Positions 31,746 to 43,175 of a stretch of 64,000 bases of DNA are shown piece after piece. The notes under the pieces are model-generated. The model ran no database searches. It was not told where the DNA came from and saw only the letters and a list, made by a program, of their open reading frames with translations. The position numbers and the translations under genes are program-made. Position 1 is the stretch's first letter. Each line of letters opens with the position of its first letter. The stretch covers positions 77,765,643 to 77,829,642 of the forward strand of contig OZ010574.1 in assembly GCA_963932145.1 (NCBI GenBank), read 5' to 3'. The stretch is from Acanthosepion lycidas (Eukaryota > Mollusca > Cephalopoda > Sepiida > Sepiidae).

Positions 31746-32456
31746 TTAGAGTGGTATATTGAAGTTACTGGTTAGGGATTTTGCGATTTTGAGAAAGACT
31801 TGTTAGCCCAGTGCGATTTAAGGGAGAATAGTGTTCTTTTTTTGTTAAGCAAGTTTAAATTAGCTAGTGAATGTATGCTTTTTGATTTACTTTTTTAGTT
31901 TTCCAAATTGCCGTTTTTCATGTTTCCATTTCTCACTTACTGCTCATTTGCTTGGGAGATAACAGAAGATAATGGTCTACGGTGATTTTAAAATGTACTG
32001 CTTTTTATTTTTACATTTATTCCACATCATTTTTCTATCAGTTAACTCGCTTTTTCTGTCATGGTAATTTTTGTTGAAGGATATTTCTTAAATCATTTTT
32101 ATAAATATATTTTCTTTCAGTTCCAGCTTCGGTTACTCGATCGGGTGGGGGTGGAGGCCTTAGAATAAGCCGATATCATCTTTTGCAGAGGAGTTAGTGT
32201 TCCTAAAAAAGTGTGACCTGCTAGGTGGATACTTAAAAATTCGGGTAGAAAGATGACCAATATCTGCCTTTTAAATCTAGTGCAACCTAAACTTTTGTCC
32301 ACTTAGTTATTAATTTTTCTTCCTATTAAATAACCGAAAAAGGGTTAATATGTCATTAAATTCACCAACCTAACTTTAAGTTTTCGGGATAAAATGTTTT
32401 AAATTATTATATATGATTCTACTGTTTTATTGCTCTAATCTCCGCATTAAATTATA
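31746..32456. other. No gene seen
   Basis: AT-rich sequence without recognisable repeats. Confidence 0.4.
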
Positions 32457-32537
32457 TTAGGTTGGTACAAAAATAATATCGTTTTTTGACGTTAAAAAAA
32501 TACGTCAAGAAACGATATTATTTTTGCACCAACCTAA
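32457..32537. mobile_element. Mariner-type MITE, near-perfect palindrome
   Basis: The 81-bp element is flanked by TA on both sides (32455-32456, 32538-32539). Two 36-bp arms differ at only two positions around a 9-nt A-rich loop. The end TTAGGTTGGTGCAAAA is the inverted-repeat end of mariner elements such as human Hsmar1 and its 80-bp MITE MADE1, which has the same architecture. It carries no coding sequence and would have been moved by a mariner transposase. Confidence 0.92.
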
Positions 32538-32817
32538 TAAATATAGTTATGAGAATTTTAAGAGAGAGAATGTGACTTTTTCTAAACTTTTGAGGAATTC
32601 ATAATAAAAGTGATGTTGATGTGAAAAGAACAATGAAGAATATCTGGGTGTGTAAATGCGACATGCTAAGATAATGTGAGAATAATAAAGGCCATACTAT
32701 TTGTATATTTTTTAAACTAATGCAGATTGTCTTCTAGAGTTTCCAAGGGAACTTATGCCATTACGAACGAAAACATTAAGCAAAGGATATAAAAGTTGAA
32801 ATAATTTACAGTCATTT

Positions 32818-32819
<2 letters not shown>
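32538..32819. other. No gene seen
   Basis: AT-rich spacer; no feature. Confidence 0.4.
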
Positions 32820-32906
<87 letters not shown>

Positions 32907-32918
32907 AAAATGTGTATG

Positions 32919-32949
<31 letters not shown>

Positions 32950-32990
32950 GCAAATTTTATATATATTATTTATATATTATATATGCGTGG
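32820..32990. repeat. TA and GT microsatellites
   Basis: (TA)n at 32820-32883, (GT)n at 32884-32906, then degenerate TATAAATA sequence to about 32990. Confidence 0.95.
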
Positions 32991-33089
32991 TACTTATTGG
33001 AAAGCGCTCAATATCAGTGATAGACTTAACAATTTGTCTGCCGATCGCCAATAGCATGAAATCTAGGGTCACAAACTCACATCAATCCA

Positions 33090-33121
33090 AATATATATAT
33101 ATATATATATAAACTTTGGCT

Positions 33122-33153
<32 letters not shown>

Positions 33154-33250
33154 TTGGCTTATATTCTGAACTTTGATTATAACAAGAGAATAATTTTTAA
33201 TTAACTGACAATAACCATCTCCTGTGATATCCATAATTATAATAAACGGC

Positions 33251-33331
<81 letters not shown>

Positions 33332-33340
33332 ACAAATAAG
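33090..33340. repeat. TA microsatellites with a duplicated 14-mer
   Basis: TA blocks lie at 33091-33110, 33122-33148 and 33254-33332. AAACTTTGGCTTAT occurs directly after the first two blocks (33111 and 33149), so the unit TA-block plus 14-mer has been duplicated. Confidence 0.93.
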
Positions 33341-33474
33341 ATTTTTTTCTCGGTCCGACAAAAAAAAAAAAAAAAATGAAGTCTGACTAAATATCGAAAC
33401 CTAAAATTTTTATACTTGCTTGGGTGAAGAAATTTAAAACTCTCCGTCGTATACACGCATACATTATATTATAA

Positions 33475-34150
33475 ACAGGGTGCGATGGGAAAATTGTCGC
33501 TATTTTATATTTTAAATTTCCAGCATGTGCGTGGTTTGTTTTTGATTTTGTCGACTGTACAATATAGTAATATCAGTTTGACACCGTCTGTGAGAAAAAT
33601 AATTCAGTCCGTCAGAAATTTGGAAACAGCGCGCTATACTGCTTGGCATTCGCACCGGAAGCTCCAATACGAACATTTCAGAGTATTTAGGACAATGCAC
33701 AGGATTCAGAAAGAGTTGGATGAGTCAAATGGTGGTTACGAAGCTGTTTGGTGTGATCACTAGCGATGGCGACTTTATGCTTCCATTCATCTTCCCACAG
33801 AATCTAAGACTGGTGTGCCTTGAGAAGGTAGTGCTCCCCTTGGTCAAGAGGGTGGCTGCTGGAAGAACCCATGTCTGGCAACAGGACTCTGCCCCATGCC
33901 AAACAAGCAGGAGAAGCCAGTCATGGCTGTCAGACAATGTCTGCAACCACATCACCCCTTACATCTGGCCACCTAACTCCTTAGACCTCTTGATTATTAT
34001 GTGTGGGGCGCAGTTGAGCGAAAGACCAAGAAAACCGCTTATAACAAAATGAACTGAAGGCAAGTATTATGGTAGCTTTCACCAACTTAAGCAAGGAGAC
34101 CGTACAGAAGAATTGCAAGAGAATCCGGAGACGACAATTTATCCATCACA
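33475..34150 (+). pseudogene. Tc1/mariner-like transposase remnant
   Basis: CAGGGTGCGATGGGAAAATT at 33476-33495 resembles the terminal repeat and start region. A partly open frame follows (33485-33763). The best piece is 33720-34052: VTKLFGVITSDGDFMLPFIF is the strand before the second catalytic Asp, VWQQDSAPCQTS contains that Asp, and WPPNSLDLL matches the WPPNSPDxNPLD box with the third Asp. The tail AFTNLSKETVQKNCKRI (34069-34130) is in another frame. Frameshifts after LDLL and the missing N-terminal half make it inactive. It ends at a GT/TA microsatellite. Related to the minus-strand fragment at 26290-26800. Confidence 0.82.
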
Positions 34151-34169
34151 CACTGTGTGTGTGTGCCTG

Positions 34170-34171
<2 letters not shown>

Positions 34172-34220
<49 letters not shown>
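34172..34220. repeat. TA microsatellite
   Basis: (TA)n run where the transposase remnant ends. Confidence 0.95.
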
Positions 34221-34224
<4 letters not shown>

Positions 34225-35608
34225 CATGTACATCAGATTTGCGCACACATACTTCCACAATTTTGGAAATTTTACCCAGCCCAGTTTTGCAGTATGTACG
34301 CACGTATGTATATAAACACGTCCATCGAGATACGCACTAACCTACTCACAGTGTTTGACAATTAAAACCTGACTTTGACTTCCAACAATCTCACTCATAC
34401 ACATTATTTGTAAGAGCGTGATATCATTTCTATGGAAAACTTTCTCTTAGATTTTTGGAACGTTGCCAACCAATTCGCAGCCATGTTGGAGTCGAGAAGA
34501 CTTTGAAAACGTCACGTATCCGTCGGTCGGCTGGTGTCCCCCTCCTATTTAGGCTCAAATCGCTATGATTGTCTCTTAGTATCGAACAAGACAGGCAACT
34601 TTGATAAAAAGAAAGAAAAATTAAAAGAAAAAGAAAAAATAACAAAATAAAATAAAAGGGATTGTCGTACACGCCATTCTTTTCGATCTTTTTGTTCAAA
34701 TAAAGAAGATATTTTAAGTTTTTTTTTTTTTTTTACTTTTCTCTTACAGGATGGGCATAAAATCCCTGAGCAAAAGTTATTTTCAATGTCTGCGTTGTTT
34801 TCTGTTATCAGCACAAAACTTGATTCTTTTCCACATTTTTGGACATCTTCTTCCAATTTTATTGTTTTTATTTCGTTACTCCATCTTAGGTGAAATTTTC
34901 TCTTTTACTCGACTTCAGAACGAATGATCACAACTTTGCCATAACTGATTCACATCCAGTTCATCGTTCATTACATTGTTTGATTTACCAAGCTTTGTTT
35001 CGGCTGGCACAAGGCTGCTTACAGTGTACTTAAGTAGTCACCAATCTTAGTAATGTTATACTTGTCTTCAAATTAGATCTCTTTCTTATTCACTCTACTG
35101 TTGGCCAATAAGAAAGCAAAACCAAAAATAAAAAAGTCGTCCTCTGCGCAAGATCTTCGAGAGTCACATCCAGCCGAAAAAATAAATCCCATCAAAAAAT
35201 ATAAAATACAACATAAAAGAAGCTAATTATGAACGTTGCCGTCAAAGAAAAATCATGTAAAATAGACGAGGTTAGGAGTCATCATATTTTGCTTTGAGAG
35301 AGAATCGCGGCGAACGGGTCAGCTGTCTACACCCGGCAAGCTCTCAGCGTCACCACTCATGACCTCGGTCTACCGATTCAACCCGACAAAGGTTTCAAAT
35401 CCAGGCCCTACTAACTGAGCCCTTCCTCCAAGTTGCTTCGTTTGTCCAAAAAGAGACATTCCACTCATATCCCCTGTATCGGCAATACAAATAATCTTAT
35501 ATTAACAATTTGTCTTAGGTTCTTTTCCTTTCGACAAACCTGTGAATCATCTTTCATTTGTTCTTTCGTACTACCATAAACGTGTTTATAACAGTAATGA
35601 CCAAGTTC

Positions 35609-35611
<3 letters not shown>
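34221..35611. other. No gene; weak tRNA-like patch
   Basis: A poly-T run is at 34722-34735. On the minus strand 35325-35425 reads GGGCTCAGTTAGTAGGGC (A-box-like) and GGGTTGAATCGG (B-box-like), possibly another decayed SINE head. No coding feature was recognised. Confidence 0.35.

Positions 35612-35660
<49 letters not shown>
35612..35660. repeat. CAT trinucleotide repeat
   Basis: About 16 perfect CAT units, reading as poly-His on the plus strand and poly-Asp on the minus strand. Confidence 0.97.
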
Positions 35661-35661
<1 letters not shown>

Positions 35662-35970
35662 TCCCATGCACAGCTGAGCACCTGTTCCATCCAGATTTGG
35701 GTTGAAAGCCGGAGAGATATTCATTCATACGTAGTGTCTTGGTCAGGTAGACATGGCGGAGCCCATCCCTCTTCTGCTGAACTTCGCCTTGGTTACGAAA
35801 ACGTGGCCGTTGATTCCCTCGATAGAACCCTCCGCTCTGACCTTTGATTTCAGTCTAGGAAGCTCTCCACCTAGCGATTACGTGTCACCACTGCACTGGC
35901 TGTATAGAAAGCTAGTGGAGGCAGTCTACAAGAATATTCATCCGCCCTTTGACAGGTCTTGTTTTTAATC
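35661..35970 (+). other. Unrecognised GC-richer open frames
   Basis: Two overlapping plus frames are open: one starts MAEPIPLLLNFALV at 35753 and runs 71 codons, the other continues from the poly-His repeat. GC is above background. No motif or splice pattern is convincing. It could be an exon, a SINE or the 5' part of a retroelement. Confidence 0.25.
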
Positions 35971-36784
35971 TTGCTTGGTGTCTAGCCACTTTCGTCACCA
36001 GAAATCAGGTGGAAGAGTATCAGGCTTGCTTTGAAAATCAGCATTGGAAATCTTGGCTAATAACTTTATTAGATTAAAATGAATAAAGTTCTAACTCTAT
36101 GGAATTTTTTAAAACGGTGGATTTTTGTACACGATTCTGATAAAAGCCCTTATATATTATAATTTCATAACTATTTATTACCGTTTTGCCAATATTAAAA
36201 CCAAGATCTAAGTATCGAGGAAATGCTTTGGTCTTTCAGTGACTTAGTTATTTTTGGGAGCCTTTCAGCCGTTAGACTACAAATAGAGGCTGAGTTTTTC
36301 TAATTTGAATTTTGTTGATTGAGAATAATTTATCAAGATTTAATTCAACCTAAGTATATCAAGCAAAAAGCTTGATACATTTTATAACTGCTATTTAACA
36401 ATATAAATGAGTAATTAAATGTGTAATTAAATGTGTAATTAAATGTGTAATTATGTTAGTAAAAGGTTGGTTATGCTCAGCTGAAAGAAAAACTGATTGA
36501 AATTTAATTTAAATTTCAAAAGGAATAAGTTTTCCTGTTTGACAAATATCTGAACTACTTGCAAACTTTTCTTTTCTCCTTAACGTCTAAATTAAAATAT
36601 CCAGATGGAAACAAATATTTTACGAAGACACTGTTCCAGTTAGAGAAACAAAGCGTTTACGAAAACTTAGTGAAATCTGTCAATTCTACGTGTGTGGGGC
36701 ACTCAGGTGGAAGGTTGATATATTTCTTTGTATTTAATAATTAATAATAATATGTCAAGATATTATCTAAGATTAATTAGAATG
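35971..36784. other. No gene; 12-bp tandem repeat
   Basis: GTAATTAAATGT is repeated about four times at 36409-36450. The rest is AT-rich without a recognised feature. Confidence 0.5.
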
Positions 36785-37040
36785 TTCAGGTGATAGAAAG
36801 GCACTCGAGGCTCGGAACGAGAAATCTGCTATCCGAGTTTGAATTCTGGTCGAGTCTGTCACATTCACTTTCGCACAAATACCCTTGGGAAAAGAAATCC
36901 ATTTCTTCTCTCCATCTATAGATTAAATAGAAGGGCAGACTGGACTCTCTAGATGTGGTTGGCAACTAGTATAGAAGGAGAACTCTGAATTCAATTCCGT
37001 CCCGCATTCAATAAGGCACTCAGTCCCATAATGATAAATA
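36785..37040 (+). repeat. tRNA-derived SINE, family 1
   Basis: GAGGCTCGGAACGAGAAATC, CCGAGTTTGAATTCTGGTCG (B box), TCACATTCACTTTCGCACAA, ATACCCTTGGGAAAAG and TAGATTAAATAGAAGGGCAG occur in the family order. The tail ends near GAACTCTGAATTCAA. Confidence 0.85.
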
Positions 37041-38089
37041 AACTTACCATATTTTTAACGGATGTTGCTATTGGAGATATGACGTCATCACTAAGTTGTC
37101 TTTAAACAATAATACGCATACACCAAATTTCCCTCGATAGTTTATCCGATAGATTCTATTCCTTAAATTCAATAAAGTATTTCTTCCAGTAGGATGGGGA
37201 GTGTCACATTCCCAGGTGATACCTCCCATATTGCGCTAAAAGAAAGACGAGTCAGAGTCGATTCCCGATGGTTGAGGAAGCCCGCATATAAAAGGCAGAA
37301 CAGTTTTTATTATTAATCTCATGTAAGTGTGGAACTCTCACTTTGTGCCATATTCTATTCGATTGGGCATGCGCATAAAATAGAGAAGTCTAATTCTTAA
37401 CATCTTCCTTCGGATCGAACAAGTCACCTATCGATCACAATCAGAATCAATCTCTTCAACATCTTTCTATGTAAAAACCTTTTATGCTTTCGCTTTCATT
37501 TAAGAATATAATAATTCGAAAAAAAGGAAAACCATATTAGTATTGTGCCTTTAATTGTGAATATTATGTGTTCTTATTAAGGAATTCAAATTTTCTTGAT
37601 AGGTTTTATTCTCTTGCCATTTAAAATAATCCGAATATAAAAAAAGAATTTTCCTTAATGTTTAATTGTATATTTGATATTCATTTTTCTCTTTACTTTT
37701 GTATTCATTGCTTCTTAAAATACGATATCTGCTGAATTGATAACTTTTATTTTTGATTATCAAGTGTTCTCATATTGTTTCCTTAAATATGATATTTCTT
37801 TAGTTGGAGTAAGAACAATAATTATTTTGTTCATCAAGCATTAAATTTAACAGTTTGCTTGGTTCTATAGTAATAAGGACTTACACTGAGATTCTGCTTG
37901 AACGCTTATGTTAGTGTATTTAAATCTTAGCGCCTTTCGCCATATTAGTATTCCTAAACATTTGGCAGAATGAGACAAACCATGTTCATGGTAATTCACA
38001 TCACATAATTCAATTAAATTGATATTGAACATTTAACACTGATTATTTATGCTCTATCTATCTATGTATTTGTTCTCTATATATTATAG
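37041..38089. other. No gene; weak B-box-like patch
   Basis: AGAGTCGATTCCCGATGG near 37255 resembles a B box but there is no clear A box. The remainder is AT-rich with no named repeat. Confidence 0.35.
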
Positions 38090-39065
38090 AATCTGCACTC
38101 TCTCTTCATCCATCTGCAAACATCTTAGTGTTTGGTAATTTTAATGCGCATCACTATGTTTACTGATGATTCGGGTATTCAAACTTTGAATTTTTCTAAT
38201 GCTCAATTCCTTACTCAAATTGTGGATTTTCCAACGTGTTTTCCTAATAAATCTGGGCAACATGTTTCTTTACTTCATTTATTTTCTATCTTATCTCGTA
38301 GATCTTGTCGAGCTTCGCAAAACTTTCCTTTTGGCAATTCGGATCACTTTGTAGTATCTTATTGAATTTCGTTCCAGTCATCTATTAGAAAGAAACTGCC
38401 AGCTCATAAGACCTGTTTCCGTTACCAGCATGCTGATTGGGATTCAGTCCGTGACTTTCTTCCAGACACCCCTTGAATTGGTATTTTTAACCTGCATATT
38501 GAGAATTGTGTCACTGAGCTTTCATCTTGGGTCAAAAGCGGTATGGATGCTTTCATTCCTATTCGGAAGTACCAGGTGAAACCTCAATCTTCTCAATGAT
38601 TCAAATCAGCATATTCTGCCGCTGTAGCTCACAGGAAAACACTATTTCCGGTTATACCAGCGTGATAGTTCTGATCACAACAGAGGCTTATTTGTGGTTG
38701 CACGTAATAAATGTAAATGTGTCCTCGAAGGAGCTAAATCTTTGTTTGCTGAGATGGACCATATTGTATCTAACAACTTTGGCTCTCGTGATTACTGGAG
38801 GCTCTGTAATAGTCTATTAAATAAGAGTAAATTTTCTATTCCTCCTCTCTTCAATGACTTTGAGGTTTTAACATCTTCTGCTGAGAAAGCTGAATGTTTC
38901 ACCCGTAAATTATCTTTAAACTGTACTCTTGACTCATCTGGAGTATCCTAGCCTAACTTTCCACTTAGAACTGAGCCTCTGTTGAGTATTACGCATATAA
39001 CCTATGGTTTTTACAATCATCTTCACCAGAAATGTGAACCTGGTGGTATTCCACAAAACTAATTA
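38090..39065 (+). pseudogene. LINE family A: endonuclease end, linker and RT start
   Basis: Second long copy of the family at 10720-12790, here on the plus strand and truncated at both ends. Order: HPSANILVFGNFNAHH (endonuclease motif, about 38110-38155), LNFSNAQFLTQIVDFPTCFP (38180-38250), SCRASQNFPFGNSDHF (38300-38350), a CFRYQHADWDSV block (38415-38450), CVTELSSWVKSGMDAFIP (38505-38560), a HRK.YF-LYQR block (38630-38665), VARNKCKCVLEGAKSLF (38695-38745) and SNNFGSRDYWRL (38770-38805). It ends soon after the RT block KCEPGGIP, before the catalytic box. Stops and shifts occur throughout. Confidence 0.87.
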
Positions 39066-40465
39066 TTGCAACTTTATCATAAAGAGAGCTTAAATCTGTA
39101 TAGAAATGCAAGGTAACGATTTATGGAATAGTAATCATTAAGTCTTCAGAAGCAATGGCGTTTTACTCTTTGATTTGCACCGATTCTACATTACTCTCTT
39201 TATATTAATCCCTATCTCTATGGCGTCAGTTTAAACTGACGCTATTCTTTTTTTTATATATTGTAAACAATCTTCTTAAAGTTACTATTTTTTTTATTTC
39301 ATATTAAAACTTGGAAAATTTTCAACATATTTCGGGGAAATTTTCATTTTCCAAAATTATTTATAAATTATAGTTTCGATATATAGAAGAAAGGCGTTAA
39401 ATTTAACTGACCCAGGAAGATATGGGTTAGTGGACAAGTACATAGTAACAAGTTTTAAAGAATCTCAAATCTTTTGTTCTTCAGTGAACTTCTTTTTTTC
39501 AAATCGAGTATTGTAAATCCTTGCAACAGAGCTCTTATTGTCGTTATAAGTGTGATACTCTTACTTTGTTGTGATCTTTTTATAAGTCCACCATCAAGTG
39601 AGGATTCCATTGACTCTAAGCCTAAATTGAGAGAAAAAAGGATTTCCCCGTGCATACAATTCAATTATTTCAGTAATATTGGAATTAATTTCTGATCACT
39701 GACAATATTTTATAGCAATTTTCAATGCATGTATCTAGACAATTAATTTCCAATATATTTCTATAGTAAAACTATTTTCAATACATTTCTTGAGTAAAAC
39801 TATTTCAAGGCATTTACATTATTATAATAGAACTGTTCGGACAGTAATGTTTGTGACAACTCATTTCCTATTGATTTTCAATAATTTCTATAATAAAATG
39901 ACTTTCAATACATTTACATTAGATCCATTTTGTCATTAACACCTGCATTAATTTTTGACTATTGATAATCTTTCTTGAGTATTACTTAAAATAATTTGTA
40001 ACAATAAATACACATCTATATTTATAAAGTTATAACTTTATATATATATATAGCCTCTGTCTGTCTGTCTATTATCGAACTCCTCTTAGGGTTTTGGAGG
40101 ACCCCTATAAACATATATATTCTGAAACTACATAACTCAGGGTATTTGGATAAGTATATTTCATTTTGAACAAGAGGTCCAGGGGTGGGGGCACAAACCA
40201 TCCACTAATTTTTTTCCGTTTGATTTAAATTAAATTTAAATTTGAACAAGGGAATGACTCCTATCCAAAATATAGAAGGAGAAAGCCAGAAGATGGAGGT
40301 CACATCGGCACGATCAAAATGAGATAATTTGGACGTCAAGTTGAGCAAGAAATGACCAATCAGTGGATAATGCCTTACAATACATATTTATTGCGACAAT
40401 TCAACTGTCATATCAACGTTGAAATCTGCTCATCAATTCATTCAATCAAGTATTGCATATTTATA
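39066..40465. other. No gene; short diverged repeats
   Basis: Around 39740-39915 words such as TAGTAAAACTATTT, TTTCAATACATTT and GGCATTTACATTATT recur two or three times at 30-100 bp spacing. A CTGT run lies at 40056-40070. The 39474-39695 frame looks like a chance frame. Confidence 0.4.
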
Positions 40466-40622
40466 CGTTGAATATTTGTGGCGGGCGGAGGAAGGGATTT
40501 TACGCTAAGAAACTGAATATTTGTGGCGGGCGGAGGAAGGGATTTTACGCTAAGAAACTGAATATTTGTGGCGGGCGGAGGAAGGGATTTTACGCTAAGA
40601 AACTGAATATTTGTGGCGAGAG
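40466..40622 (+). repeat. 45-bp minisatellite, three and a half copies
   Basis: The unit starting TGAATATTTGTGGCGGGCGG begins at 40469, 40514, 40559 and 40604. The first three are identical apart from the first base or two; the fourth breaks off after about 20 bp. Since 45 is 15 codons, the plus frame reads a repeated LNICGGRRKGFYAKK. No promoter or start context supports translation. Confidence 0.95.
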
Positions 40623-41074
40623 GAGGGCAGTTTTTTGAAATTTCTTCTCTAAGAATTAAAGGAAATTCTTTTGTTAAGAATCGTTCGAACGTGATCCAAC
40701 AATTACTGTGCGTTGTTAAAGTGAGTAAACTGATTCTTTTGAATTGAAAAACAAAATACCTGTTATCTGAATGTTGTTTCTGTTTTATCTTTACCGTTTC
40801 CGTCTCATCGTCATCGATTGGCTCATATTTTGAGGACTTTTCCGCATTTACACCAGTAATTTTTTCTGACCAAAATCAAAAGTACATGCTCATAATAGTG
40901 AAATAAATCCCGTGAGGTCACTCATCTGATCTTGAGGCTATGTCGGCTTCGTCCATGAAAAACAACCAATCAGAATCGTTCTTGTATCCATATACTTACT
41001 TTGCAGTAAGGAACGGTATTTTACTGGTATTTTACTGGTATTTGCTAAACCGATTTTAGTAAATGTCAAATGTA
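40623..41074. other. No gene seen
   Basis: Unremarkable sequence. ATTTTACTGGT is duplicated at 41019-41040. Confidence 0.4.
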
Positions 41075-41176
41075 TTAGGTTGGTGCAAAAATAATGACGT
41101 AATAATGTCGTTTTTTGACGTATTTTTTAAGGTCAAAAAACGATATTATTACGTCATTATTTTTGCACCAACCTAA
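41075..41176. mobile_element. Mariner-type MITE with extended stem
   Basis: 102 bp between TA dinucleotides (41073-41074, 41177-41178). The two 46-bp arms differ at two positions, with a 10-nt loop. Compared with the 81-bp copy at 32457-32537, both arms carry the same extra GACGTAATAAT after the GCAAAAATAAT, so the insertion is mirrored in the stem. Confidence 0.92.
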
Positions 41177-41224
41177 TAGAAAAGATGGCGTTACGCAAAT
41201 TTCCAAGCCGATAGAGAATAGCTA

Positions 41225-42200
41225 CCTTGAAAATCATTTTAAATCATAGCTTTTACTTGAGCTCACTCGATACACGGCCCAAAGGCCACTCAAGGTAGAT
41301 GGTTATTTAAGAAGATTGGTTAGAGGATAAGGAAGAAAGAATCGAGAAAGACGTGTACGATAGATAATGGTTGATCCTGAACTTAAAGAGACCAAGATTA
41401 TCGTTGTCAGGGGAGCAAAGTTCTGAGAAAGAAGCTGTCTGAGAGGAACTTGCTCCTTATCAGCGGAACATGAAGGGAATGAAGATGGTTTACCACTCTA
41501 AACGTGACATGGCGAGCTCTAGCTGTGAAGGTCTGAACTGGTGGAACTAAGGAATGTAACTCCCATAACATCTGCCATAGTGATAGTGTAGTGAAGTGCT
41601 AGTAAAGTATCGTCCGTGGTATAAGGTTGCAGGGTGGTGAATAATTCCTAACCCACGAAGCCATATAAGCTTTTTTGAACACTGTCAAGGCTGGAAAGTG
41701 AGGATTGGGCAACACCGACCCAGATATGGCAGCAATACTCCATTCTTTGTCCGATCTGTCTTTTGTAAAGATAGAGTAGAGCAGTTAGGTATTTTCTGGA
41801 GCGATGCAAGGAACATACCATTCTTTCAGCACCTTTTGCGATAACACAAATATACACGTTCCATTTGAGGTCGGGAGTAAGTTTTAAACTCAGTAGGCAT
41901 TTGAGGCAAAGATCGTTTTTAAGGGTATGACGACTCATCAGGCTTGGTGCAGGTTAACGGTCTGTCATTGGTAACAAAACGTTATTAGTTTAGTTTTGGA
42001 TGTATTAAATGTTACCAGTCTTTTCCTTATTGAGCTGTGAGAGTTAGGTTAAAAGAGAGATCAGCTGCTATTATCAAGATATACTGAGGTGCTTCCATGC
42101 ACTGTGGTATCATCTGCATATATATTTACTGACGATCTGAAAGTGTACTTGGGCAGATCGTTTACACATTTCACTGGGAGTAGTAGAAAACAACGTAACT
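41225..42200 (-). pseudogene. LINE reverse transcriptase C-terminal half
   Basis: On the minus strand LPKYTFRSSVNIYADDTT contains the YADD catalytic box (about 42085-42140). Then come a KTKL.TF strand, the connector LKCLLSLKLTPDLKW (about 41860-41900), RQIGQRMEYCCHIWVG (about 41715-41760), LSSLDSVQKSLYGFVG (41650-41700), and a decayed tail to about 41230. One frame is open from 41938 to 41648 but the neighbours are shifted. It is from a LINE other than the family A 3' ends, judging by the different tail. Confidence 0.82.
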
Positions 42201-42833
42201 CGCTATGCTGTGGCTGATAGCAGCTCTTATTTATTCGAATGTAGAATGAAGAAAGAGAAGAAAAATGTGGGGAATATTTTCAAATGTTTCGAGTCGAACA
42301 CGGGAAAAGGTTTTCATATTTTCATGTATTTCCTGGGATAAAACTACATTAGCCCTGACGATCTGTGCATAGTTGGACACAAAATCCGCAGACTATCGTG
42401 CCTTCATAAACTCATGGAATGTTACTAAATAGTAGTGACTTGTTCTTTGATCACACCATCCTTGGACCTCTTTGGTCAAGCCATGTTGCTGTTGAATTAT
42501 CATTAATATTAATCATTAATATTAATCTTTATATTTTTCTTGCTTTATTTCGTTTGTTGTTGCAAAAATGTAGCTCTGAAGAAAGATTCGAAATTTACCT
42601 TTTGTAAATCATTTGTTCTTTGTAACGATTCCTCTAGCCTGCATATATTCTTTAATTTTGAAGATGAAAATTGGAGAAAAACAACTCATAAAGCATTAAG
42701 TTACTGCTAAATAAACTGATTTTATTTTCGAATGACAAAACATTCTTGGTGAATTGAATCAACATGATGAAAATGAAAAGCTTGTGTAATTATTACCCAG
42801 CAGCAAGATGACTGGTAATGCGACAGTGTTTTT
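42201..42833. other. No gene seen
   Basis: AT-rich sequence. TTAATATTAATCATTAATATTAAT near 42500-42525 is a short palindromic run. Confidence 0.4.
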
Positions 42834-43175
42834 ATGTCAAAATGCATCTCGGAATATTCTTGTACATCGGAAATTCTCAAAAGCAATGACCGAGGTGCAG
42901 CTGTCTACACTTGTGCAATAAATTCCCACGGCGACGACAGAGACGCACGTACACAAGATAGGCAAATAGAAGTCAACAAAAATGACATCGACTTTAAAAC
43001 GAGAACACACAGAGGAAACGAGACTCGGTTTTTGAGAGATGTTTGTACTCATAAAACAAGAAAAAGTGTATTAAAACGTAATACATTTTTTTCATTTTTA
43101 TTTCTAGCAACGAAAGCGGAACTGTTTCAATGCGGTCGCTATTACATTCCTATCTCTTTTTTTTGCGAATCATGA
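42834..43175 (+). CDS. Unrecognised 113-codon open frame
   Basis: The frame starts MSKCISEYSCTSE, is charged and rich in Asp, Arg and Thr in the middle (HGDDRDARTQDRQIE), and ends with Phe-rich residues. GC is raised over about 42890-43030. I see no domain, signal peptide or splice context, and a minus-strand frame overlaps it. It may be chance. Confidence 0.2.
   Translation: MSKCISEYSCTSEILKSNDRGAAVYTCAINSHGDDRDARTQDRQIEVNKNDIDFKTRTHRGNETRFLRDVCTHKTRKSVLKRNTFFSFLFLATKAELFQCGRYYIPISFFCES

Noticed and set aside
35542-35847. Poly-His (plus) and poly-Asp (minus) open frames
   Set aside because: Both come from the CAT repeat; no start context, domain or splice signal supports a protein.
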